Below, piece by piece: positions 1 through 11,030 of a stretch of DNA of 64,000 bases (position 1 is the stretch's first letter; every line of letters begins with the position of its first letter). The DNA is from Notolepis coatsorum. Lineage: Eukaryota; Chordata; Actinopteri; Aulopiformes; Paralepididae. Position numbers and translations under genes: made by a program. The notes beneath the pieces were generated by a model. The model was not told the DNA's origin. It did no database searches and was given only the letters and a program-made list of their open reading frames with translations. The DNA is taken from NCBI GenBank assembly GCA_963971535.1, contig OZ020589.1, positions 52,279,009-52,343,008 on the forward strand, in the 5' to 3' direction.

Positions 1-1132
1 GAAAGAGCCCCCGTTGTGGACCACACGGGTGAACGTATTGAACTTGAGCATATGACGGGTTATCCTAGAAATATCCGTGATAGCGCGTGAGTAAGAGAAA
101 CCAAACCCAAGGACTAACGTCCATAGATAACGTGTTATAGTAGCAGTGTGTGCGGTATATTTAGCATGCTGCTAACGGCTATGTTGACTCCAGTATACAC
201 CGGGCGCGAGGCGCTGAAGAGACCGGTGGTGTAGCCAGTCACGTTGCGTAACAGTATAACCGTATAGCAGGAGGGCTGTTTGGGACCCAAAGAGTAGCTT
301 CAGTTTAAGGTAGGGCTAGAGTATTGCTGCGCGTCTACCCAGCACTGGCCGTCAACAACCAGTCTTCGCCGGTGTTCGACGTCTGCTCTGCCCCGGCTGT
401 CGTCAGCCCAGCACGGGAGTTCTTCTCGTCCAGCAGAGGTCGCCATCACCCAGCACGCGCTCTCAGCCCGCTACTGCCCCTCTGCTCCAGCCCCGCTTGC
501 TAGCGCCCGTGACGAGAGCGTTCGACGCCATCTTGCTACCCGGACGGTGGTGGCGCGGCGAGGCCGCCATCTTGGTTGAGTACAATAGAGCTTCGATGCT
601 CAGGATCTTATTGCACAGTACACAGTGTGATGCGGCCTACGGGTGAAGCTAACGTTGCTAACTACAGTTCATAGGGGTACCCCATAAACATTACATGCCG
701 GCATTAGTATAGGACTTTTGTTTTGGTAAAGTGGGCCCACCTTTTTGATTTCCTTTGAGTGTAATAACGTGTTGGTTCTTTAATAATAATTCCCATCTAA
801 TTAACCCTTCCCCTGCGGGAAGGTTACTGACCAGTGGTGTCACAAGTAAAGCCTTAGAGAGGTATTATCCTTACCATATAATTAAAGCCTGAGAGAGGTA
901 TTATACATGGTACTAGCCCAGACGTGGGTGATGAGTTAAGCACATTGGTGTGTCATATAGGTGCCTAAAAGGTACTGAGTTACAGCTTGGGTAATGGCAA
1001 GATTCCATCCTATTTCAACATGCCATTAAATCTTTGTAACTGCACAGTACAAATTAACATAAAGAATTAGATGGGGTTCTGTGTGCGTGTCCATTCCTGT
1101 GCCTAGTATTAACTCTTTTGGTGTGGGTAACG
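1..1132. other. Non-coding, unassigned
   Basis: No reading frame here resembles a protein I recognise. The segment is A+T-rich apart from a CpG-rich block at about 340-600. Two short related blocks containing 'gagaggtattat' lie near 856-905. It may be part of the downstream dynein intron or an old transposon, but I see no terminal repeats that settle this. Confidence 0.4.
527..574 (-). promoter_or_regulatory. Pair of YY1-like motifs in CpG-rich DNA
   Basis: GCCATCTTG at 527-535 and GCCGCCATCTTG at 563-574 are the reverse complement of the YY1 core CAAGATGGCGGC. They sit 28 bp apart in a CpG-rich stretch (about 340-600). In vertebrates, YY1 sites of this form often lie just downstream of transcription starts, of both genes and retroelements. 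No coding exon can be tied to them, so promoter activity is inference. Confidence 0.35.
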
Positions 1133-1136
1133 TTAA

Positions 1137-2068
1137 CACTTTGATTGCCATGGGTTAAATTCATGATATACCATCCCTTGCCAGCTCTATTTAACATGGA
1201 GAAGTTCCCCTTCTTTGCAGGGCTATAACTTTTTAAATTCTATTGCTAGATTGCCATTATTAGGGCCCATTCAATGTCCTATATGTATTGTTCATGGTGT
1301 AGCAACGTTAAACTTTTTCATTCACATATTCATACTAAAATATGGTCTAAAGTATAAGTATGTTTTCATCTCTTTCTGCAGCTTTCTCCAGAACGTGATT
1401 TATAGCCCCAAATGCATTATATTGATGATCAAATACAGTTTGGTAGGAATCTGTGCGAGATAAAAAATTTCAACTGGATGTACTTCTAGGAGTTACTACA
1501 CGTCATCTGATGGGGCATTTATAATTCCGTGGGCAACGTTATACCATTCATCTAATGTGGGTCATATGTTCATCATAGCAGTTTATATCGAACACGGTAA
1601 TACTACACGCTAAAACTCACCCCAGTCTCCTCGGGCCGTTGGGCGATCAGCGTGAAGTAGACAGTTTTCCATTATGGGATGTCGAAATACCCGATCCATT
1701 TCCAGGTTGTATAATAGTATATACGTCCAAATCATGTTGTTTTTTCGAGTTATTTCCACCGATCGATGTTCACTGTGTGAAGACGTAGTCTCTCTAACAT
1801 TAGCGAGTGCCTGGACCCCATATGGAGTGAGTCCTGCCGGGTTAAAGGTTGATATCCGGTTTCGATCTGCCGATCGGCCACCAGATGGCGCTCTTGAACC
1901 GCTAGAGGGTTGAGAGGAGATCAGCACTGTGTGTCAAGGCTGCGGATGGGAAATATGATTTCGATCACAGATTTTTGAAATATTGATATCAAAGACGATT
2001 TATGGCGTCCTCTGCAACTTGAGCATGGCGGGGAATGACGAGTTCCGGCGTTTTCGGCAGTTAAAGTG
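1137..2068. mobile_element. TTAA-flanked piggyBac-like non-autonomous element
   Basis: The segment is bounded by TTAA at 1133-1136 and 2069-2072. Just inside are imperfect inverted ends, CACTTTGATTGCC on the left and CACTTTAACTGCC (reverse complement) on the right. TTAA duplication is the hallmark of piggyBac insertion. No transposase is encoded. The right end resembles the one at 56726-56881 (both contain GCATGGCGGG followed by a TTCCGGCG-type block). Confidence 0.5.
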
Positions 2069-2072
2069 TTAA

Positions 2073-3360
2073 TACAATTAAACCCTTCCCTTTCTACTGT
2101 AATGTTTCTAATGTCACTGAGAGAGGGTACTGCTTGCGGGGGGAACTAAGTTATTTATTTACAATTCAGTCACTAGGTGTGGGAGGGTTAAAGGTCAATC
2201 TCCACGTTGTATTTTTGTTCAATAAACAATGTGGACTAGGCCAACAGTGGCTTTCATGAAGAAGGGAAAAAAAAGTATTGAAATTGACCCAGTTTTAGCG
2301 TTTTTATCAAACATTTTGTCTGCCCAACACAATCACCACGCACGTGCATATTTTAATCAATGGTTCATAACGTGCGTGTGTAATCGAAATGATCGTCACA
2401 ACAGGTGCAGGACAACAGGGCGCTCACCAGGGGGCGCTGAGAGTCACACAGCTAGTGGCAGGCAGAGAGCCTTGCTACCATAGATATATGCTTGCTACTA
2501 CTAGCCGAATGGAAATGTATCTGTTTAACCTCACTATTGCTCCGTGAATATAGCCATCCATCCATCTCTAAAGCTAACCACTATTTGTAATAATGTAAAT
2601 CATTGTGTCGTTGTACACATATTGTGTTTATAACGTTAGTAGATAACATAGCTTAGCTTGGTAGCTATTGTGCTAACAACATATCCCGACATCCGGCTCG
2701 CTGGCCGGCATGAACGGCCGACCCAAAATGGTTCTCTCCTCTCTGTACACCCCGTCCCCACGGATGCCCTGCCGGGGGGCCCATGGACGCGACGGCGGCG
2801 GCAGCCGTAGGGTGCTCGAGCCCGTAAAGGCTAGTGTTACACGATAGCTATGAGCTAACTAGCGCTGCGGGCTCCGGCGCCCTGCGGCCGCCGCTGTTGT
2901 CGAGTCCACAAGCTCCTCCGCGGGGACGGGGGCACACAAAGAGGAGAGAACCACCCGCAGGGACGGCGGGCTATAGGCTAACGTCAGTGAGTGTAGTGGT
3001 CCCGACTGCGTGTAGCAGGGACGGCGGAGATATAGGATAACTGTGATGCACCGAGTGAGCCACCATTGATCTAGTACTATGACCCGGACGGACATAAGGC
3101 ATACATTTCCTGAAGTGACGTCACGGCCGTGCTAGGTGCTAGCGTCTGATAAGCTTTTAGATTCGGCTCATTAATATGCACCTGTTGTGATGTCGGCGTT
3201 TGATAAGCTTTTTTGATTCGCGCGTGCATGTTATTCGTGCATGGACCTTTTTAACTCTTTCAGAGTGGCATTTCTGGTGTCAAATGGAAAAAAATAAATA
3301 ATGAAATTATATACCAATGATGTAAACTACCCATAATTGATCAGTAGGGTTTAACCTAGA
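2073..3360. other. Non-coding, CpG-rich stretch
   Basis: About 2690-3140 is rich in CpG, while the rest is A+T-rich. The short open frames on either strand look compositional. An 'ATAAGCTTTT' block occurs twice at about 3150-3215. No gene, RNA gene or terminal repeat was recognised. Confidence 0.35.
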
Positions 3361-3361
3361 G

Positions 3362-6300
3362 GTTGTTTCAAGTTCAAGTTTCTTTAATAGTTGTCATACA
3401 GAAGTACAGAATACTTTTGTACAAAATGCTTCTTACTGTTGCGCTCCAGAGACTGTGCATGACAAGATAAGTATGAAATAAAAACATAGTAAAAATTAGA
3501 AGAAAAAAAAAGAGGTCACAGTGTTCAGTTTAGACATATGTACAATGTTCGTAGACGTAGTTACCATACAATATACAATACTGTGCAGTGTACTAATATA
3601 CAATACTATATAGTGCAAGGTATAAATGGACAAGGTGCAGTTTAGGTACAATTCACAGTAGGTGTACGAGTTGTAGTGCAAATCCTTTATCAATAAATAT
3701 AAAGTGTAAGTGTGTTTGTGTGATCTAAAGTGTGGAGAGTGGGTGCTGCAGTGTGTTGTTTGTTTGAGTGAGTGTGTGTGTGCGTGTGGGTGTGTGTGCT
3801 GTGTGCATTTGATGGTTGTTGCATAGTGATTGTTGTTCGTTTAGCGATTATTGTTCGTTTAGCAGCCTGATGGCCTGGGGATAGAAGCTCCTTCTGAGTC
3901 TTTCTGTGCTCGCCATAAGACTCCGGTATCGCTTGCCTGACGGCAGCAGTTCAAAGAGGCAGTTGTTCGGGTGGCTCGAGTCCTTAATAATTCTCTTAGC
4001 CTTCCCCTTGCACCGCTTGTTGTAAATGTTCTGGAGGGTGGGAAGCCCCCCTCTAATTGTGCGTTCGGCTGAACGTGTCACTCTTTGTAGTCTGCTACGG
4101 TCTTGTGCAGTGCTATTCCCAAACCAGGAGGTGATGTTGCCGGTCAGGATGCTCTCTATTGTACATGAGTAGAAGTTCCTAAGGATCTTCTGACTGACTT
4201 GGAACTTCCTTAGGCGCCTGAGGAAGTAGAGGCGTTGTCGTGCCTTCTTCACAACACTGTCAATGTGTGTGGTCCATGTCAAGTCCTCGGATATGTGGGC
4301 TCCGAGGTACTTGAAACTGTTCACTCTCTCAACTGGTGCCCCGTCGATGCTGAGGGGGCTGTAGTCCTTGACCCCCGACCTCCTGAAGTCCACAATCATC
4401 TCTTTTGTTTTGCTGACGTTCAGGGAGAGGCAGTTCTCCTGACACCACTGTGACAGGTTCTCTACCTCTTCCAGGTAGGCCCTTTCGTCGTTGGCAGAGA
4501 TCAGGCCCACCACTACTGTGTCATCAGCAAATTTGATGATGGTGTTGTTGTTCCGCTGTGCTACGCAGTCATGTGTGTACAGGGAGTAGAGGAGGGGGCT
4601 CAGAACACAGCCCTGGGGGGCCCCTATGTTGAGCGTGATGGATGAGGAGGTGCAGTTGCCGGCTCTTACCACCTGGGGTCTGCCCGTCAGGAAGTCCAGG
4701 ACCCACTGGCACAGGTCATAGTTCAAGCCCAGGTCCCTGAGCTTGGCTATGAGTTTGGAGGGGACTATGGTATTGAATGCTGAGCTGTAGTCGATGAACA
4801 GCATTCTCACATAGTTCCCCTTCCTCTTGTCCAGATGTGATGCTGCTGTGTGCAGCACATGGGCTATGGCGTCCTCCGTGGACCTGTTGGGGCGATATGC
4901 AAATTGCAGAGGGTCCAGGTTGATGGGGAGGGAGGAACAGATGTAGCCCTTCACTAGCTTCTCAAAGCACTTCATGGCTATGGAGGTGAGGGCTACAGGG
5001 CGGTAGTCGTTGAGGCAAGCGGGCGTAGATTTTTTGGGTACAGGGATGATGGTGGACTTCTTCAGACAGGTGGGGATGACGGCCTGTTCCAAGGACAGGT
5101 TGAAGATGTCAGTGAATACCGGGGCCAGTTGGTCGGCACAGACTTTTAGGACGCGGCCGGGGATGCCGTCCGGTCCTGCTGCCTTCCTGATATCCACTTT
5201 TTTAAAGATCCGTCTCACCTCATGCTCTGTTACCCTGAACACTGAGTCTCCATCAGCAGACCCCCCCCCCCCCATTGCCGTGGTTTGTAGGCTGGTGTTG
5301 TTATTCACAGCCTCAAACCTCGCATAGAAGGAGTTGAGATCATTTGCTAAGGAGATGTCACTGTTCAGTTTGAGGGGGGTTCCTTTGTAGTCTGTCATTG
5401 TTCTGAGGCCCTGCCACATGCCTCTAGAGTCAGCCTGTTCAAACTGAAGTTCAACTTTATCCCTGTAACGCCGTTTTGCCTCTATTACTGCTCTCCTGAC
5501 GTTGTATCTTGCCATCTTGTGTTCTTCCATGTTGCCTGTCACCAGCCCGGTGTTGTATGCTGATGTGCGCACTTTCAGAGCCTCACGGACGGATTTGTCT
5601 ACCCAGGGCTTTTGGTTTGGGTAGATATTAATTTTGGTGGTGGGGATTATTACTTCTACCTGAGTACAGACATAGTCAATCACCGTTTCGGTGTATTCGT
5701 TAATATTGGCTGTGTTATCACGGAGTACACTCCATTCTGTGCTTCCCAGCACTGCTTGGAGTGACTCTACTGACGTCACGGTCCAACGTTTAACCTCTCG
5801 CGAGACCACCGGCGTTCGCTTGAGACACTGTTTGTACTTAGGCAAAAGAAAAATTGCAGCGTGATCGCTTTTACCGAATGGACTAAGAGCCTGTGACTTG
5901 TACCCATTCTTAAATTGCGAGTATACATGGTCTAATATGTTCTCGCCTCTGGTGGGACAGGTCACATGCTGATAGAAATTCGGCAGCACCTTTTTAAGAC
6001 GCGCGCTGTTGAAATCCCCCAAGACCAAAATGGCCGCGTCAACGTTAGCTGCCTGGAGTTTGTTTACCTCGTCGTGAAGTTTTGAAAGTGCGACCTCAGT
6101 GTTCGCGTGTGGTGGAATGTACACTCCGATGAGGATGATGGACGTTAACTCTCTTGGGAGGAAGAAGGGTCGACATTTTATCGTGATAAACTCCAGGTCT
6201 GGGGAACAGTGGTTAGACATTTCCTTTGTGTTGCCTAAATCGCACCACTGCTTGTTTATCATGAAGGCAATGCCGCCTCCTTTCTTCTTTAGTGACTCTA

Positions 6301-7130
6301 ATGCCGTCCGGTCTTTTCGTAGAACGAAGAAGTGGTCTGCCGGTTCTATTGCATGATTCGGGACATCTGGACTCAGCCAAGTTTCTGTGAAACAGAGGAC
6401 GTTACAATCCCGAATGTCCCTCTGGAATTGGATCCTTGCTCTGATGTCGTCCAATTTGTTTCCTATCGATTGCACATTGGCCAACAATATGCTGGGCAAT
6501 GTGGTTCTGTGTCGTTTGGACCTCAGTCTGTTCCGGACCCCGGCTCTCTTTCCTCGTCTTCGCGGCAGCTTTTTTTCTTGTCCGTGGCCGGCATAACAAA
6601 GGATCTCGGTGGGCCATTTCTGCTGTTCAGCGATCCGATCCAGAGAGCAATCCAAACGGTAAGTTTTTCTTAATCCAATGTCAATGATTGACTGACGGTC
6701 ATACACATATAATGCACCAACAGTTGGTGCAAATAAAACTCCTAATACTATAAAAATTAACAAAATAAAGCACAGTCTCGTCGGAGCGATCAGAAAGGCA
6801 GCCATCACAGCAGCGCCAGTACTTGGTTGGGCTTTAAAGGAGTAATTGGGGGAAGTGAGAGCGAGTTGGGGAGTACTGCTGACCGCCCTGCTGCAGGGGA
6901 GGAAGACCAGAGTACCAGACCAGGTTGGTAAATCCCGGGCCCCATCCACTCCCACTGCCAGCCTCCAGTTGAAGCTCCAGACCCAAAGACGGAGGTGCAG
7001 TCAGACGGAGCTCTACTGTGTCTCGCTACCCAGTGACTGTGCACACCCGTTCCCACAAAGCAGGGATAATCCACCCTGCTACACATGGGTCACCAGTTGG
7101 GTGCCCAATACCCACATGTTTTAAGTCTAA
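3362..7130 (-). mobile_element. Near-complete non-LTR retrotransposon (Rex/L2/CR1-type LINE)
   Basis: The element runs right to left. It has a 5' region at about 6806-7130, one long ORF (6955-3848), and a 3' UTR ending near 3362 in a short tail with ACTTGAA-type repeats, typical of LINEs of the CR1/L2/Rex group that end in short tandem repeats instead of poly-A. The exact 5' end and target duplication were not found. Other members of the same family lie at 55633-56725 (broken) and, more distantly, at 38068-38486. Confidence 0.8.
3848..6955 (-). CDS. LINE endonuclease-reverse transcriptase polyprotein, intact ORF
   Basis: An open frame of 1035 codons encodes the protein that nicks target DNA and reverse-transcribes the element's RNA. 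The apurinic-type endonuclease begins near residue 155 (motifs LLANVQS, VLGDFNS near 313 and SDHAAI near 366). The reverse transcriptase follows, with KAAGPDGIPG, NDYRPVALTS, YSSAFNTI, GAPQGCVLSP and the catalytic FADD near residue 808. The end has the FYPQAIRLLNEQ box common to this group. The ORF could start at residue 51 (6805), which is followed by a hydrophobic stretch and a basic RRRGKR region. A run of C on the plus strand (about 5263-5273) encodes GGGG, and this is the position at which the other copy in this window is frameshifted. No stop or frameshift interrupts this copy, so it may be recently active. Confidence 0.85.
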   Translation of the reverse strand: MGVDGARDLPTWSGTLVFLPCSRAVSSTPQLALTSPNYSFKAQPSTGAAVMAAFLIAPTRLCFILLIFIVLGVLFAPTVGALYVYDRQSIIDIGLRKTYRLDCSLDRIAEQQKWPTEILCYAGHGQEKKLPRRRGKRAGVRNRLRSKRHRTTLPSILLANVQSIGNKLDDIRARIQFQRDIRDCNVLCFTETWLSPDVPNHAIEPADHFFVLRKDRTALESLKKKGGGIAFMINKQWCDLGNTKEMSNHCSPDLEFITIKCRPFFLPRELTSIILIGVYIPPHANTEVALSKLHDEVNKLQAANVDAAILVLGDFNSARLKKVLPNFYQHVTCPTRGENILDHVYSQFKNGYKSQALSPFGKSDHAAIFLLPKYKQCLKRTPVVSREVKRWTVTSVESLQAVLGSTEWSVLRDNTANINEYTETVIDYVCTQVEVIIPTTKINIYPNQKPWVDKSVREALKVRTSAYNTGLVTGNMEEHKMARYNVRRAVIEAKRRYRDKVELQFEQADSRGMWQGLRTMTDYKGTPLKLNSDISLANDLNSFYARFEAVNNNTSLQTTAMGGGGSADGDSVFRVTEHEVRRIFKKVDIRKAAGPDGIPGRVLKVCADQLAPVFTDIFNLSLEQAVIPTCLKKSTIIPVPKKSTPACLNDYRPVALTSIAMKCFEKLVKGYICSSLPINLDPLQFAYRPNRSTEDAIAHVLHTAASHLDKRKGNYVRMLFIDYSSAFNTIVPSKLIAKLRDLGLNYDLCQWVLDFLTGRPQVVRAGNCTSSSITLNIGAPQGCVLSPLLYSLYTHDCVAQRNNNTIIKFADDTVVVGLISANDERAYLEEVENLSQWCQENCLSLNVSKTKEMIVDFRRSGVKDYSPLSIDGAPVERVNSFKYLGAHISEDLTWTTHIDSVVKKARQRLYFLRRLRKFQVSQKILRNFYSCTIESILTGNITSWFGNSTAQDRSRLQRVTRSAERTIRGGLPTLQNIYNKRCKGKAKRIIKDSSHPNNCLFELLPSGKRYRSLMASTERLRRSFYPQAIRLLNEQ

Positions 7131-7254
7131 TTTAAACAATAAATGTTGATTCTGATAAGCAGCCAGCGTTACCCAATATAGATACAGATGCAGCAATTAG
7201 GACTGTCTACCATTCTACCATGGTGCAGACAGGGTTGATTTTCTCCTGAGGTCC
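7131..7254. other. Short unassigned spacer
   Basis: Non-coding sequence between the LINE 5' region and a piggyBac-like fragment. Nothing further was recognised. Confidence 0.3.
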
Positions 7255-7364
7255 ATAGATACCAAGAACATGCAAATGGACCTTGTAGAAGTGGAGCAAT
7301 CTTCCATTTACTTGGGTATGTACTTTTAGGCACATTTTCAGAAAATATGGTTATGGTTAAGAGG
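7255..7364 (-). repeat. Fragment of a TTAA-type element (relative of 60463-61579)
   Basis: The stretch around 7265-7315, including TAGAAGTGGAGCAATCTTCC, is the reverse complement of 60513-60570. It ends at 'aagagg' followed by TTAA at 7365-7368, matching the TTAACCTCTT terminus of the 60-kb element. It is a one-ended remnant. Confidence 0.55.
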
Positions 7365-7678
7365 TTAAGAGCTATTGTTCACACCTAGTACCTGACTGCC
7401 AAGGTGTTAAAAATGCAGCCAAACTTTAGTGCTCAAATACTTGTAATATGCAACGTGAGAAAACTGACTGGATCTGCTTCGCGCTGCGTAATCGAGGGGC
7501 TCGCAGCTCACAGCTCCTTTATAATCACAGGTAGAGCTGATATGTATATGATACAGATAAATTACGCAAACAATATTGTATACAACAGTCTTACTATTTA
7601 TTGTTCACTCCATTGGTCGTATTGATTAAAGGAGATGGGAGGAGGGGAGATAACCATTTATAGGCAGTTTGTGTTATT

Positions 7679-8215
7679 ATGAGTTTTAATAAAAAATATA
7701 TCAAAGGTAAATTAGCTAAATCTGTTGGCATTCTGTACAAAACAAGGGAGCTGTTAAATCAGAAATGTTTGCACATATTGTATTTTTCACTTGTTGTGCC
7801 ATACATGTCATATTGTGTTGAGGTCTGCGGTAATGTTTATAAAACAAATATAGATCCCATTATTAAACTACAGAAAATAGCTATTAGAATAATAAACAAA
7901 GCTAGTTACATTGAATCGACACATCCATTATTCATAAAGTCCTGCACATACAAATGTGTAGATATTGTGTACATAAAAACCTTGGAAATAATTTTTCGTG
8001 CTAAGAGTAAAAGCCTACCAGTTTGTATTCAATGTCTCTTTCAACCCATATAAGGAAAGTATAATTTAAGAGGGTTATGTATTCTTAAAACATGTAAAAA
8101 GGTAAGAACTAATGTAAAAGCTAGATGTGTTTAAATTTAGCGAGTTAAATTATGGAATAGCCTTAGTGACAGGTTGAAGTTATGTACTTCTCAGGGGAGA
8201 TTTTAAAAAGCCTTA
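7679..8215 (+). pseudogene. LINE reverse transcriptase, C-terminal remnant
   Basis: The frame from 7679 to 8053 encodes a stretch with GILYKTRELLNQ, VPYMSYCVEVCGN and IIKLQKIAIRIINKA. This is the post-RT thumb/C-terminal region of a fish LINE different from the one at 3.8-7.0 kb. Similarity continues after the stop codon to about 8215 in shifted frames. The catalytic RT motifs are absent, so this is a 5'-truncated, decayed copy. Confidence 0.65.
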
Positions 8216-8990
8216 ACTCAATCAGCGTCAGACCCGAGGATAGTCGGGTTAACTCACCAACCGTTCAGCGCCATACACGAGTATAGTCGGGTTTTCATCG
8301 TTATTTCTTTTATTCAATATTTGTATTCATTTCTCTCACACGGACCTCTGGGTTACCATAGGGAATCACTCTGAGATCGCTAGAGTGCAATCCCGGCCGC
8401 ATCCAGGTAGGTGGCAGTATCGCCCACCCTTCGGAAAAAAAATTGCACACAGTGTTACATTCAAATGTCTCCGGGCGCAGTTTTCTTGGTCAGGCGAGTC
8501 TAGCGGTTCACTCGATGGCATTGAAACGCGTCCAATGCCCCCGATGCATGTGTTGTGGTGGATTATGTTGGCGACACGATGGACACCAATACTGGAAATC
8601 GCAATCAGACAATTGGAATATTCTCTTTTGGGTACCTCCTGGTAAGGACTATATGACATCAATCCTGCTTAGATCCAACCATGATTTCACATTGATCGTT
8701 GGGACCATGTGTAACGTACTCCAGAACGTATGCTGTTGGTGACAATCAAAGCATCAAAAAACATAATACCTATTATATACATTTGATTTGGAAATAGTAG
8801 CGTGTCCAGGCGGGCAACGCCAACGCTTTTAGTAAAATTCATGTATTGCTCCATAGCGCAGTTTCCTGGAATTAGCCAGGATCACTCTGAAACTATACTT
8901 ATATTCACCACAGTATAACACACAAATGTATACATGAATAAATGTATTATTTTTCACATATTGAACGATGGATAGTTGATGTCAAATGAG
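8216..8990. other. Unassigned repeat-like DNA with TTAA-type ends
   Basis: Two similar boxes beginning TTAACTCA lie at about 8213 and 8250, each followed by 'ATAGTCGGGTT'. They resemble piggyBac-like termini, but I could not find a matching right end. No coding similarity was recognised. Confidence 0.3.
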
Positions 8991-9129
8991 TGTGAGGTTT
9001 GGTTGGTTCCCCGCCACACGCTCTCCTGAGGTATGGTGCTGATTGGTGCATTCCCCGCCACACGCTTTTTGAGCGATTGCCACTTTCATCGCGCAGCTGT
9101 CATAGTTTGTGATTAGCGCCCCAGAGGGC

Positions 9130-9169
9130 TTTATATACCAGGACCTTCCTTCTATCGTTGTCGGGTCGT
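9130..9169 (+). promoter_or_regulatory. LTR TATA box and predicted self-priming 5' end
   Basis: TTTATATA at 9130-9137 is followed 30 bp later by GTCGGGTCGT (9160-9169), where transcription should start. This 10-mer is the exact reverse complement of the sequence just downstream of the LTR (11210-11219). The right LTR repeats the arrangement at 15823-15830 and 15853-15862. The start site is inferred from spacing, not measured. Confidence 0.65.
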
Positions 9170-9427
9170 TCTGGAATACAACTGCATTTGCCTGCTTTTT
9201 CCCTGTTGCTGTTCCTGGTCTACTTTCTCTCCAGGACCTTTCCGTGGAGAACCGCTGTTGAGAACCTTGTTCCCCGTTTGGAGCTGCGCCTCGTTTTGCC
9301 CGCTTTACGCGTTGCGCTTGGGTGAGTGAAACCAAACCCCTCTGGATTATTCTGATTGTGTGTTTTAGAAGAGACACTGAAGACTTCGTTTTGTTTGCAC
9401 TGACTCAGCTAAGTTGTGTGTTGTGGG

Positions 9428-10599
9428 CAGGGGTGTAAAGTACTTGAGTAATTGTACTTCGTTACAATACTTAAGTACTGTTTTGGGGGATTTGTACTTT
9501 ACTTGAGTATTATTAGGTTTGTATACTTTGTACTTTTACTCCATTACATTTCAGAGAAAAAAAACATACTTTTTACTCCTTACATTTAAAATGCAGACCT
9601 ACAAAGTACAAAGTACAAATCTCACAGGTCCAACAATTTTAATTAGTATATTTGAATTGTTTATCTGGCCGAACTAACGTTAGCGTTATTAATCCTGCGA
9701 CCGCAGGTAAACAGCCAATCAAATCCCCATCAATGGAAAATGAACCCGCCCATACCCATGCTGATTGGTCCTTGTGCAACACTAGAAATCAGGGATCTTT
9801 GATTAAACACCTGCTATCAGAAGAATAGACAGTCAGATCTGCATTATGCTGTGGTTAATATTGTGATATTATTCAGGGTATTCCAGTATTGTGTTTTTAA
9901 TATTGTGATATTATTCAGGGTACTCCAGTATTCTGTGGTTAATATTGTGATATTATTCAGGATACTCCAGTATTCTGTCTTTAATATTGTGATATTATTC
10001 AGAGTACTCCAGTATTCTGTCTTTAATATTGTGATATTATTCAGAGTACTCCAGTATTCTACCTTTAATATTGTGATATTATTCAGGATAATCCAGTATG
10101 CTGTGGTTAATATTGTGATATTATTCAGGATACACCATTCTGTTTTTAATATTGTGATATTATTCATGCTGTGATGTGAATGCCGTCCATGTTAGTTTAC
10201 CTTCAATGGAGAAGTGCATTAAATAATTTTAATGCAAAAAAGTGTCCTCTGTTCTTTCATTTCAGCATTGTCTATCGCAAAACACATTCCATTGTGGGCA
10301 GAGTGTATGCTTGGTTTCATTCCAGCCTTGCCTAAACACCAGCTGATGATTTCACTAATTGGCTCACCTCTTCAACTAACTCACCTGGTGCAATGTATAG
10401 TTAAAATTCAAACTTGGCCCACAATGGAATGAGTTTGAGACCCCTGGTCTATCCCTTTAAAAAAATGTACTTTTACTTTTGAGTACTTTTACTCAAGTGT
10501 GTTTTTAGCCAGATACTTTGACTTTTACTTGAGTCAGATTTTGAGACAGTACCCATACTTTCACTTAAGTATAATTTCTGGGTACTTTTTACACCCCTG
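9428..10599. mobile_element. hAT-type non-autonomous element inside the Gypsy LTR
   Basis: The inverted ends CAGGGGTGTAAA are flanked by the 8-bp duplication GTTGTGGG (9420-9427 and 10600-10607). The right Gypsy LTR contains the uninterrupted site (one GTTGTGGG at about 16098-16105), which proves the insertion. Subterminal 'tactt/agtac' repeats fill the ends. No transposase is encoded. Confidence 0.88.
9855..10165. repeat. 42-bp tandem repeat, about 7.5 units
   Basis: The unit contains TTAATATTGTGATATTATTC plus a variable part such as 'agggtactccagtattctgtgg'-type sequence. The period is 42 bp (14 codons), so it stays open on both strands by chance. It lies inside the hAT element. Confidence 0.85.
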
Positions 10600-10856
10600 G
10601 TTGTGGGGAACACTGAAGACTGTCACTGTCAATTGGTTCTGGATTATTCTGATTGTGTGTTTTGGAAGAGACACTGAAGACTTCGTTTTGTTGCACTAAC
10701 TCAGCTAAATTGTGTGTTGTGGGGAACACTGAAGACTGTCACTGTCAATTGGTTATGGACCCAGCTAGGGAGGAGGGAACCACACTGCCTCTGTGTTTCG
10801 TTGGACTGTTTCTGATATCTCTCTCTCTCTCTCTCCGTTTTCCACCTTGAGTGAAA

Positions 10857-11030
10857 GCTGGGAGTATCTGCAGAGCCGCTACAACGTCACATGCCAATTC
10901 CCCACCACTATCTGCTGGGAGTATCTGCAGAGCCGCTACAACGTCACATGCCAATTCCCCACCACTATCTGCTGGGAGTATCTGCAGAGCCGCTACAACG
11001 TCACATGCCAATTCCCTGCCACTATCACCA
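10857..11030 (+). repeat. 57-bp unit repeated three times in the LTR
   Basis: The units start at 10857, 10914 and 10971 and contain GAGTATCTGCAGAGCCGCTA. The right LTR also has three units (about 16351-16524). The repeat was therefore present in the element before insertion. It lies upstream of the AATAAA at about 11127 and could be a regulatory array. Confidence 0.85.

Noticed and set aside
8366..8742. Overlapping roughly 90-100-codon frames on both strands
   Set aside because: No similarity to any family, both strands open, and surrounding repeat-like sequence. Probably chance.
9844..10174. Regular 42-bp repeats that could suggest a CRISPR array or a repeat protein
   Set aside because: Units are contiguous without unique spacers, lie inside a hAT element in a eukaryotic genome, and are open on both strands only because the period is divisible by three.
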